Positions 1 through 7,625 of a stretch of DNA of 13,437 nt are shown here, one piece after another (positions within the stretch are counted from its first letter, which is position 1; every line of letters begins with the position of its first letter). The translations under genes and the position numbers were made by a program. The stretch is from Paraglomus occultum (Eukaryota > Glomeromycota > Glomeromycetes > Paraglomerales > Paraglomeraceae), in the NCBI GenBank assembly GCA_910592205.1, contig CAJVPJ010001003.1, positions 1 to 13,437 on the forward strand, written 5' to 3'. Below the pieces are notes generated by a model. That model was not told the DNA's origin. It searched no databases and worked only from the letters and a program-made list of their open reading frames with translations.

Positions 1-1691
1 CTGAAATAGATAAAGCTGAACAGATCATACTTGAAATGATAATCACGAGTTGCGCCCAAAATGATTATAGTGATAATTATGGGGGTGCTTATCAACGATA
101 TTAACAAATGTCATGAGAAAAAGGGGACATGTTGTACCAGTAACAATTTATCGAACACTAAAAAATCTGCGTTGTTATTGTGATTATATTGGCGGCAAAG
201 GACTGCAAAATGTTCATTGCAAAATACAGCGAGTATGCTAACAATTGAGCATTAAGAGTTTGATATTGAACCTGGATTGGCCTGGCTAATAAACCGTTTG
301 AATTTCCTCCTTCTGGTAAAGTTGGTTAATCAAAGAATTATAATTTTAGCAGCAGTATTAGTCCTATAATTAAATAAGCCGCTAGGGAACGATAGAAAGT
401 AATATTCGCAAGCAAACACTATCCGGAAATTCTTGACTTTGGGACAAACTTTTATATTAAAATAAATTTTCTTAACTCATCTCATTGTTATTTTTTTTAC
501 CCGTATAGTAAATTTTTTCCTTCATTACTTGACGCACCATCTTAATGATTACACCATTTCATTCGCCGTTTATTATTATTTTTTTCCGAATTTAATATTT
601 CGTGCTAACTCTTGGTTACCTTTTCTGATAAGATTTTTGGAAATTTTATGCAACCCAATTTTATACTCTTATCGTATCTCCGCTCCACCCTACTCCCTCG
701 GAATCATGCATCTATTTATAAGAGATAAATGTACGCACGCAGTATTTTATTCTATCGACAAGCTTCAAAATAAAAAAAAAAACATTAATTAACTGTAAGT
801 ACTCAAAGTTCAACAAATCGACATTATATTTGACGAACTCCGTCATACAATTCTAGATGAATGCATTTACGTCACGTCTCCGCTAAATATAAACCTCGAA
901 AGCAATATCACCGGCTCATACTGCTGCGAGCCATCGGAAACATAAAGGTAACTGCACAAACATAATCGCTTTTCCTGTAAAGAGCTACGCAGGACGTGTC
1001 AGAAATGTCACCACTACAAATTTAGCTAAATTCAACATCAGCGTTCGGCATAACGTAACGAGAAAAATTTATATGAGCGAACAAAAAAAGCCAGATTAGG
1101 CTCCAAAGTTTCTATCGAGAGTTAAATGTATATGAGAACAAGTTATGCGTCGAACTATACAACTTCGAATTTATACCAAACACCGATCCATACACTGCCT
1201 TCTCTACCACATTTAGAAACTCATCTCCTTACCCATCTGCTTTACCATCTATCTGCTTCAGAAAAAAGATACCTTCTGTACAACTCACTAAACAGAATAA
1301 CAATCACAAAAGCTCAAGACAGTCGAAAATATAAAAATAAAAAAGCGAGCCAAAAGACGGCTTTAACTGCTACTTCCAACCTCGATGAAAAAACTCCTCA
1401 ACTAAAATCAACCAACAAATTTTCCTCAAACCCGACCGACCTAAAATTGCGTCCTCGAAATTAGATTATTCCCAAATATTAAATTAAACCTGATAATGAA
1501 TCAATTTGAAATACCCTTCTATACCATTTATACCAATAAATACAATCTTCCAGTCCACATAAAACAAACACGAAGGGGCGCTAGTTAGTTGATTTTGCCT
1601 TCCTCAAAATCATTGGTTTTCCTCGTTACACAAATATGTAATCCCCAAAATCGGAATTTGCCTCCGAAGATCATTCTATTCAGAAGAACCG
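1..1691. other. Left flank, no convincing gene
   Basis: This AT-rich stretch holds only short open frames. A frame open from the window edge (3-101, +, about 32 codons, then TAA) could be the 3' end of a gene starting outside the window, but nothing in it is recognisable. Frames at 529-792 and 1126-1464 are discussed separately or rejected. A TATA-like ATATAA near 886-893 has no clear gene behind it. No tRNA or rRNA signature was seen. Confidence 0.5.
1126..1464 (+). CDS. Hypothetical 112-residue open frame
   Basis: I do not recognise this frame. It starts with ATG. Residues 1-60 are rich in Thr, Ser, Leu and His, and the second half is basic and polar (Lys, Ser, Thr, Asn), ending LKLRPRN. 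There is no signal peptide, membrane segment or known motif. It lies about 230 bp upstream of the kinase-like gene on the same strand, with no splice signals tying the two together. An open frame of this length can arise by chance in 13 kb of AT-rich DNA on six frames, so it may not be a gene. The Lys/Ser-rich tail is the only feature that looks protein-like. Confidence 0.18.
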   Translation: MYMRTSYASNYTTSNLYQTPIHTLPSLPHLETHLLTHLLYHLSASEKRYLLYNSLNRITITKAQDSRKYKNKKASQKTALTATSNLDEKTPQLKSTNKFSSNPTDLKLRPRN

Positions 1692-4181
1692 ATGTCGTTA
1701 GTTAGAGATACTTGTACACCAATTGACAGCTTGATTCAATCCTCCTTGGATAGTGAAAACAAAGACTTATGGCTGGAATGGATTGCTGGCTCAGGTATTA
1801 TCGGCATAGGGCCAACTCAATTTGACAACGTCTACTCCGCTATTCACATGCGGTATTCTCCAATAACGCTGGTATTACTTGGAAGTAGCGAAGAGTGCAC
1901 ACCAACATTTGTGAGTGAGTTTGCTAGAATATACTCACTCCCAACACACAAGTACAATAACAATGACGATAATCAATTTAGACGATACTCCGTATGGCTT
2001 AGTCATCGCAACAAACTCATAAAGGGGTTTACCAAGTCTAATGACGATTACTATTACATGGTTGCTAGTAGACGCTTTTACAATTGTTATTCTCTTTATG
2101 GCTTCTGCTCCACATGCGGAATACTCCGATGTAGTCCCGTGTGGTGCATTTGTGGTTATAAACAATTATCCGATGGGTGGACTAGCAACAATCACCAACT
2201 CGATGACTTTATTAAGAAATCTCAACTACAAACAAACTCACCAAATGACGCCTATCTGGAATGGATTTCATTCGATTGTATTGAAGCTGATAGACATGGA
2301 GATTTACGCTTGCACGGTCTACCTACTGGTACATACATTAAATTGATTCCACTTGAGATAACAGACGAGTCACATGATTTATATTATGCCGAGGTAAACC
2401 ATTTACTTATACGTCATGTTTATTGAATAGTTTAAATAGTTATTGATTTATTATTATGTATTATTTCCACCAGTTATGTGATAAGCATCCTGATATTTTT
2501 ACCACGGATGCTTGGGTTACCATCGGATTTACATACAGAACAAGCGAACAGAAGTATTGTCTGATAAAAATACAATACGGAAGTGAATTATGTCTGGCGT
2601 GTACAGAGCGACCAGAACCCAAGATAAAGGCATTCTGTCTTTGTTGTAAAGCCCCACGACGTCTTGACTGGACTACGGGTAACAAGACATTGGATTCATT
2701 CATTATGGAATCGTGGAGTAATATAATTCATCCATACGATGCGCATATACAATGGATAGAGTATTCCACATTGATGAACGTACGAGAAATGACCTCATTA
2801 CGCCATGGATGCACACGCATCACGGATTGGTTCCAATGATAAATAAATTGATAAAAGTGATGCTCAAGCAGATCAGTAACGCCAAGTCGCTTGATTTTCA
2901 TCAGGTAAATTACTCCACGTGTACTAATAATGCAATTGGTATTACGCATTGATTATTTATTATTATTGATTATTTTATTGACTGTATTGTTTACTCAAAT
3001 AGCTAACTCTGGAATACCCAAAGATATTAACACCTGATAATGTTTGGATAGTTGGGATTACTCAAGAACCGTCCACTCGGAGATATTATTTAGTCTTCTA
3101 CTATGACACTCGTACTATATTGGACAGGATTATACAACTTTACCAACATGGGACGTACATGCAGTACAGCGACTTTTACAAACTCAAAGAGATTGGGTCT
3201 GGCAGTTACAGAACAGTTTATACTGCCAAATATGAAAATTCTGAATGGAATTTGCAAGGAACTGTCGTACTCAAGCGGTTTAAAAATTTTGATCAGGCTT
3301 CAGAATTATTCGTTTCAGAGGTAAGCAACAGTTAATAGTAATAGTATTAAATTAAAGTGGTATTTAATTTGACCGTTGTACTTATTGATATTAATATTTA
3401 ATAGTTCAGAAATTATGTCAAGTGTGCAATCAGGGATATTTATGGAATCACACAAGACCCAGAAACAAAAGAGTACATGATGGTTATGCAATATGCTAAC
3501 AGTAGTCTTTTGTCTTATTTGGATCAAAATATTAACAAATTAACATGGTTGGACAAATTACGCCATTTGAGGGATATTGCACATTACCTATCTTACATTC
3601 ATAGATCAGGATTAGTGCACTGTAATCTTCACGGTGGAAACATAGTTGTTAATGACAACACAAAATCATATATATTCGATCTTGGTCGTTCGCGATCAGT
3701 AAAGTCACACAAATCAAATCAAATCATTCAAGGCGCTTTACCCTTTATTGCACCGGAAGTCTTCCGTACTCGAAAATTCACTCAGAAATCGGATGTATAT
3801 TCTTTTGGCATTATTATATATTTGATTGCTACTGGCGAATCGCCTTTTAGAGGTAGACAATTTGATGCAAGTCTAATGCGCGACGTTATGGATGGACTAC
3901 GACCATCGATGCCCGATTCTGCACCAGAGGAATACAAGAAGCTTGCCGAGCGGTGTTGTGATGCTGATCCTGATAAGCGTCCTGGAGCGTGGGAACTTTG
4001 CAATGATATTGACGTTCTTAACGTTCTTATTAACGAAAATAATTATATATATAATAACAACGCATGGAATACCGTTTATCATAATGATGTAAAACCCTTA
4101 TCACGTTTCGAAAAGGAGAGTAAATACTCTAGTATGCTCTTACCTATTGGAGATTTGCCTAAACCAAGAAACAGTTATTAG
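1692..4181 (+). CDS. Multi-module kinase-like protein (probable pseudokinase), frameshifted
   Basis: Exons are 1692-2393, 2474-2904, 3003-3320 and 3405-4181, with three phase-0 GT..AG introns. Exon 1 starts at an ATG followed by the family's IDSLIQ/WLEWI-type leader. Exon 1 residues: N-lobe-like module 1 at about 27-125, Cys ribbon C139-x2-C142..C152-x-C154, WTSN..LDDFI linker 163-174, module 2 from YLEWI (188) into exon 2. Exon 2 has a second Cys ribbon, WTTGN..LDSFI, and module 3 from HIQWI. Exon 3 completes module 3 and starts the real kinase domain (GSGSY loop, VVLK lysine), finished in exon 4. Exon 2 is broken: its frame hits TGA at 2837-2839, but the homologous frame resumes at about 2818. 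The last domain lacks the HRD aspartate. TKL-like kinases of this kind form a large family in Rhizophagus; the substrate is unknown. The alternative is two separate genes, the second using ATG 3120. Confidence 0.8.
2394..2473 (+). other. Intron 1 of kinase-like gene
   Basis: 80 nt, GTAAAC to CCACCAG, phase 0. It joins ..LYYAE to LCDKHPD.., directly after the codon aligned with the alpha-C glutamate of the final kinase domain. Both flanking frames remain open across the join. Confidence 0.75.
2796..2839 (+). other. Frameshift in kinase-like exon 2
   Basis: The exon 2 frame reads ..SLRHGCTRITDWFQ and stops at TGA 2837-2839. One frame over, from about 2818, HHGLVP..KLIKVMLK runs to DFHQ at the next donor. 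This matches module 2 (LHGLPT..IKLIP) and module 4 (VVLKRF..FVSE). The reading frame therefore changes at about 2796-2820 by loss of one base or gain of two. There is no homopolymer there. The only phase-compatible intron found (2718-2857) would delete the module's core strands. It is either true decay or an assembly error. Confidence 0.65.
2905..3002 (+). other. Intron 2 of kinase-like gene
   Basis: 98 nt, GTAAAT to CAAATAG, phase 0, after ..SLDFHQ. It lies at the same module position as introns 1 and 3. The downstream exon opens LTLEYPK and carries IVGITQEPSTRRYYLVFYY, which mirrors IYGITQDPETKEYMMVMQY of exon 4. Confidence 0.75.
3156..4040 (+). other. Kinase domain segment with HRD-to-HCN change
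   Basis: This is the only complete protein-kinase fold in the gene, split by intron 3. In order: glycine loop GSGSYRTV, VVLK lysine, alpha-C glutamate at the end of exon 3 (FVSE), hinge region MQYAN, catalytic loop HCNLHGGN at 3618-3641, DLG magnesium motif (GAT at 3678-3680), APE, DVYSFGII, and the late KRPGAWEL motif. The catalytic loop normally reads H[RK]D; here the aspartate codon is AAT (3624-3626), giving Asn, and the preceding residue is Cys. The metal-binding Asn and the DxG aspartate are kept. Nucleotide binding is therefore plausible, but phosphotransfer is probably lost or weak. Confidence 0.85.
3321..3404 (+). other. Intron 3 of kinase-like gene
   Basis: 84 nt, GTAAGC to TTTAATAG, phase 0, directly after the alpha-C Glu codon and before FRNYVKCAIRDIYGI. 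This is the parental copy of the intron position repeated in modules 2 and 3. Confidence 0.85.
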
Positions 4182-4689
4182 ATGTCAATTGAGTTTCTGG
4201 TACAAAGACAAAAGTTTAATACGTTGTGAATAGTAATTCTAGTGTTATTAAATTTTCTGACATCAGATTATAGTCGATATATTTTTAGACGCGAAGTTTT
4301 AACTCTATGTCGTTTATAGTCAAAAAAGCAATAAAACGTTACGCAAAGTAAAATAAGCTTGCCCTTTATAATACTGCGAACATTTCTGCAACAAATAAGC
4401 CATAATGTTCGTGTTATCAACATATTTATAGAACGCAAAGTTTGTAAGAAATAAATTTTTATAAATTTTTTATTGAACATGATAACGAATTTTTTTTGTT
4501 CAGTTAAAAACATTGACTTCAGAAACAACAACGTACTTTTGTCTCTAAACTAAACCATCGGTATCGTATAATATGCGTATTTTGTTTAAACTGAGAGACT
4601 ATCGTTAATAACACAAAAAATAATGAAGCGGTTTAATCAATGAGTTGAATAAAAAAATATGACGAATATGATAATGGTTGGACAGAGTA
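4182..4689. other. 3' flank of kinase-like gene
   Basis: AT-rich with no gene. An AATAAA at 4330-4335, about 150 nt after the stop, is a possible polyadenylation signal for the kinase-like transcript. Poly-T/poly-A-rich DNA fills 4440-4500. Nothing else was seen. Confidence 0.4.
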
Positions 4690-5290
4690 ACATTTTTTGC
4701 CGCAAGAAGATAAGCAATATTGTCATATTTGGGAAGCAAAGCTCAAGTTGTCAAACTCATTTTCCAGCTCTTTGCAAGTGTTCTACCACAGACTAGCATT
4801 ACTGATGCATAATCAGTTGTCAATTCTAATGCATTGCCGCCAAGATTATGCTCGTCCAATACATTTATTACAGCCTCCGTTATATTCAGCCCTGTATGTC
4901 ACACAGTCATCGGAATAGTATTTAAAAGAAATGTCTTAAACGTTCAATCAGAATCAACATAATGATGATACTCTCCCTGGAACTTGGTCGACCATTGTCT
5001 TGATTAATCTTCATAATTTTGCAATTTGATTCATGTACCGTATGTCGATTATGAAATGTATACCGCGCGGATCTAATGTAGAAACCATTCCTCGCCATTC
5101 TGTCATCTCAACTGTACTAAATGGTTGGACGTCACAGACTATCCACTTTGCTAATTGCGAAAATTATGAAGAGTTTGTTGTTGTTTCTTATGTGCATTAA
5201 TAGAGTGTGTGCCTAGATGCTTCCGTAATTTGGATACACCGAAATTGGTTGAGAACACAGCTTTACATATTTTGCATACAGGAGTGTTGG
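4690..5290 (-). pseudogene. hAT-family transposase relic with BED zinc finger
   Basis: Read on the minus strand from about 5288 downwards, in several frames. First comes a BED-type zinc finger (5151-5288): CKICKAVFS..GVSKLRKHLGTH, with the Cys-x2-Cys and His-x4-His pattern. Next is AKWIV..VQPFSTVE..WRGM at about 5065-5155, a segment typical of hAT transposases, then QVPGRVS near 4970-5000. After that, GGNALELTTDYASVMLV is followed by CGRTLA at about 4770-4850, resembling the TTDNASNM stretch around a catalytic Asp. Last is ELENEFDNLSF at about 4738-4776. The pieces are in the right order but separated by stops and frame changes, and the C-terminal dimerisation region was not found. It is dead. 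The pieces themselves are quite convincing; the exact family branch is not determined. Confidence 0.75.
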
Positions 5291-5314
5291 GTTAGGATTA
5301 GGAGTGACTTATGC

Positions 5315-5420
5315 GTTCATTTCCCCGACAACTATTTTCGACAATTCCTGCTGGATTATCTTAGTGCCGAAATATTTATTGGGAATAATTATCGAGAAAG
5401 TGATTGTCGGGGAAATGAAC
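5315..5420. mobile_element. 106-bp foldback / MITE-like element
   Basis: A perfect 17-bp inverted repeat, GTTCATTTCCCCGACAA at 5315-5331 and its complement at 5404-5420. Weaker complementarity continues inwards (TTTTCGACAATTCC against TTTCTCGATAATTATTCC). No open frame lies inside. It abuts the 5' end of the hAT relic. No clear target-site duplication was seen, so it may be a solo foldback insertion or part of a larger element. Confidence 0.6.
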
Positions 5421-5763
5421 TAGACCCATTATAACAGTCAGTTAAATATGCTTCCCACAAAAAACTGCACAATTCTATGCCGATGCGGAGGATTAGGAAC
5501 AATAATATGAATTCTGCTAATTGTCGTCAACTACTCACAGAACGGTTCATTCAACAAAATGTAATTGAAAAGCGTACGTATAGTATAGTATTGACAAATT
5601 CTAAACGTTGATTCGTAAATCGAAAGCGCAGATCCGTTAATTTTACACGATTTATCCAATATTTTTAGCCCCAAAATTTGGTTGACAAGTTGGCTAATGG
5701 ATGTGTCGCATCACCTTAGGGATGGTTAAGTCTCGAATATCAACCATCGAATGGGCAAATTTT
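5421..5763. other. Intergenic stretch
   Basis: An open frame without a strong start (about 5435-5611, +) reads into MRRIRNNNMNSANCRQLL before stopping. It is not recognisable and too short to call. Nothing else was seen. Confidence 0.3.
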
Positions 5764-6230
5764 ACTAACGTCTTCGGTAACTCAAAGCATTCTTTCACAA
5801 TGATAATGTCAATCAGGCGAGATTTACTCAGGAATATCGCTAACGTATTCTGTAACTCGGCATATTTTCACAATGACGTGTCGAGCCACGTTCTTACGCC
5901 ATTTTAATACTCTCGTTTTTCAGTTTTTCTCACTGACTTTTTTAGTAATTTAAGCATATTCACAATTATATGTTATGTACTCATTTGCATCCCCGCACCA
6001 ATAAAAGGACTATTCGCTAATGTATTCTGCAACTCAAAGTATTCTTTCACAATGATATGTCAGGTGATGCTTATTCACAATTGTATTTACATTTCCGTAC
6101 TAATAGAAGGGCTATTCTATTCGCTAACCTATTCTGTAACTCAGAGTATTCTTTTACACTCACAATTGTATTCGTCTACAAGTAGAAACAATTACTAACT
6201 AACGTATTCTGCAACTCAAAGCATTTTGTC
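5764..6230 (+). repeat. Five degenerate copies of a ~45-bp repeat
   Basis: The core, CTAACGTATTCTGYAACTC, is followed by ARAGYATTCTTTCACAATGA. It recurs near 5764, 5840, 6016, 6122 and 6198, at spacings of about 76, 176, 106 and 76 bp. Copies 3 and 4 also share an upstream block (TATTCACAATTRTAT, then ..CYAATARAAGGRCTATTC), so the longer unit is about 100 bp. In one frame each copy reads [TA]NVFxNSxxxF, but no continuous frame joins the copies. Most likely this is decayed non-coding tandem repeat or element-derived DNA. Confidence 0.7.
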
Positions 6231-6815
6231 AAAAATATAAAGCTGCTTTAGCTCAAAATTTGGTCAGATTAGATGTAGTTGTAAGACTAGTTGTTCAACG
6301 AACAGCTCAATGTGCTTGTCGCAAACCTCTGTCAATTGTAACTTAAACTGCCACCTCATAATTTGTCAATGCAGTAATGTTAATTAATACATCGTTCTGT
6401 GTATTATGACGTATTTATATGCGGTAGAATTAATTCGTAATGTCAATAAAATAATTTATATTGTGTACTTGATTATCTTTATGATTGCAATCTGACAAAT
6501 GTCCATTTGGACCGGACATAAATTTCAAACTGACATACAACACTTACTATGTATTAAAGGCACTATTTCGGAATAATTATTAAACCTATATCCGGAGAAC
6601 GTATCACCACTTGACTAAAAAACTGGATTGGGGCGCTAGTCTACATCTATTAATTTGTATGTAACCAGTTTTTTCTTTCTTTGTTGTTTATTAAAACGTT
6701 TCAGATGCCCACGATAGTTGTATTCCATCTATTCTTAAACTCTTTGTTGTTGCGTTTATGAAAAGATAATCTAATTTACTACATCAATCTTTTGTCATAT
6801 TTGAAATTTGCAATG
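6231..6815. other. Intergenic stretch
   Basis: A 45-codon open frame without ATG (about 6198-6345, +) runs out of the last repeat copy and is not recognisable. The rest is AT-rich, with no gene, tRNA or clear element seen. Confidence 0.3.
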
Positions 6816-6820
6816 TTTTT

Positions 6821-7288
6821 TGTGACAATGTCGCAAATTTCATGTAATTATATGCGTAAAAAATGGGTCGCTTTCAGGGACTTGACAGTGTTTCGAGATG
6901 GTTCTAATAAAAAAAAAAGTGTAAAATTTTTCGTCAATAAATGCTAAAAACCGAGTTGAGCGATAAACACTGGCGCCGTGGTTGTTATGCGCAAGGTGAG
7001 ACAAATTGCCATCTTTTTGCTTCATACTAAAGTATGCAAATGTTCTCGTGCGACATTCTCCAAGTCATGCGACATTTTCAAAGTCATGCAGGTGCGGCAT
7101 TTTTGCAACAATAATTTAATTAAATATGGTAAATTGGGGTACTCGAAACAATGAAATATTTGCGGCATTTTTTAAACGTAAAACTTTCCGTGTTACATCT
7201 TTGAGATGCGGCACTTCCAAGACTTTCCGTGTTTACATCAACTGAGATGTGACATATCTTTGATAAGCTGATGATAAAATTGTGACAT
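6821..7288 (+). promoter_or_regulatory. Array of TGYGRCAY motifs upstream of the metallothionein-like gene
   Basis: TGCGACAT, TGCGGCAT, TGCGGCAC or TGTGACAT occurs at 7049, 7068, 7093, 7161, 7207, 7248 and 7281 on the plus strand. The inverted pair TGTGACA-ATGTCGCA lies at 6821-6835. Two copies sit in a 39-bp tandem repeat starting ACTTTCCGTG (7183 and 7222), and two in a 19-20-bp repeat ending CAAGTCA/AAAGTCA (about 7048-7086). The last copy is 27 bp before a TATA-like box. The placement suggests transcription-factor sites; the factor is unknown. Confidence 0.5.
7183..7261 (+). repeat. 39-bp tandem duplication in the promoter region
   Basis: ACTTTCCGTG, then TTACATC and GAGATG, then a TGYGRCAY motif, occurs at 7183-7221 and again at 7222-7261 with several differences. 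The two copies lie head to tail. Confidence 0.7.
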
Positions 7289-7314
7289 GTAAACGATTAA
7301 TTTGGAATTGTGTG

Positions 7315-7320
7315 TATAAG
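7315..7320 (+). promoter_or_regulatory. TATA-like box of metallothionein-like gene
   Basis: TATAAG, 137 bp upstream of the proposed ATG and just downstream of the TGYGRCAY array. It is followed by a CT/CA-rich probable 5' UTR. Confidence 0.4.
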
Positions 7321-7411
7321 CCTCCAAATCTTTAATAAAAAGGCGAAGTTTTTACCTTCATCCTTTCCTCCCCAGGTTCACTTTAACAAAGCACAGCAAA
7401 GCAACCAAACC

Positions 7412-7441
7412 AAACTCTCAAACTCTCAAACTCTCAAACTC
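7412..7441 (+). repeat. AAACTCTC microsatellite in probable 5' UTR
   Basis: Three perfect copies of the octamer AAACTCTC (7412-7435), then a partial AAACTC, ending 15 bp before the proposed ATG of the metallothionein-like gene. CT/CA-rich leaders are common in fungal transcripts. Confidence 0.75.
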
Positions 7442-7456
7442 AAACTAACTCAAGCA

Positions 7457-7625
7457 ATGGAAAACAACAACGGGTCAGCACAAAAATGTCGATTAAAGTT
7501 TGCAGACTTTTACTGTACTAACTGATCTTAAATTATACAGATGCACTTGTGGTTTTGGCTGCACTTGCGGTTCTGGCTGCAGTTGCGGTGAAGGATCAAA
7601 CGCCGGATGCGGATGCAACAAATAA
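7457..7625 (+). CDS. Metallothionein-like Cys-rich small protein, two exons
   Basis: Exon 2 (7541-7625) encodes CTCGFGCTCGSGC, then SCGEGSNAGCGCNK and stop: four Cys-x-Cys pairs in 27 residues, spaced by Gly and Ser, as in short fungal metallothioneins of the Neurospora type. Such proteins bind Cu(I), Zn or Cd in the cytosol and buffer metal or redox stress. Upstream in that frame is a stop, so splicing is needed. A perfect TACTAAC branch site lies at 7516-7522, 18 nt before ATACAG. The best phase match is an ATG at 7457 with donor GTCAGC at 7474 (67-nt intron), giving 33 residues starting MENNNG; the joined Gly fits the GCTCG repeat. A donor at 7498 (43-nt intron, 41 residues, one more Cys) is also in phase. 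Both donors are weak, so exon 1 is less certain than exon 2. Confidence 0.7.

Noticed and set aside
529-792. 87-codon open frame on the plus strand
   Set aside because: Aromatic and Ile/Leu-rich translation of T-rich DNA, Lys/Asn run at the end, no motif; expected by chance at this composition.
4697-4918. 73-codon plus-strand frame
   Set aside because: Antisense to the transposase segments TTDYASVMLV and ELENEF.
5281-5310. Telomere-like GTTAGGATTAGGAG
   Set aside because: Only two imperfect units; no array, so no telomere signal.
5207-5434. 75-codon plus-strand frame across the hAT relic and foldback
   Set aside because: It is antisense to the recognisable BED zinc finger and runs through the inverted repeat, so it is a shadow.
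1575-6639. GGGGCGCTAGT shared near 1575 and 6629
   Set aside because: An 11-bp match without flanking similarity; not enough to call a repeat family.
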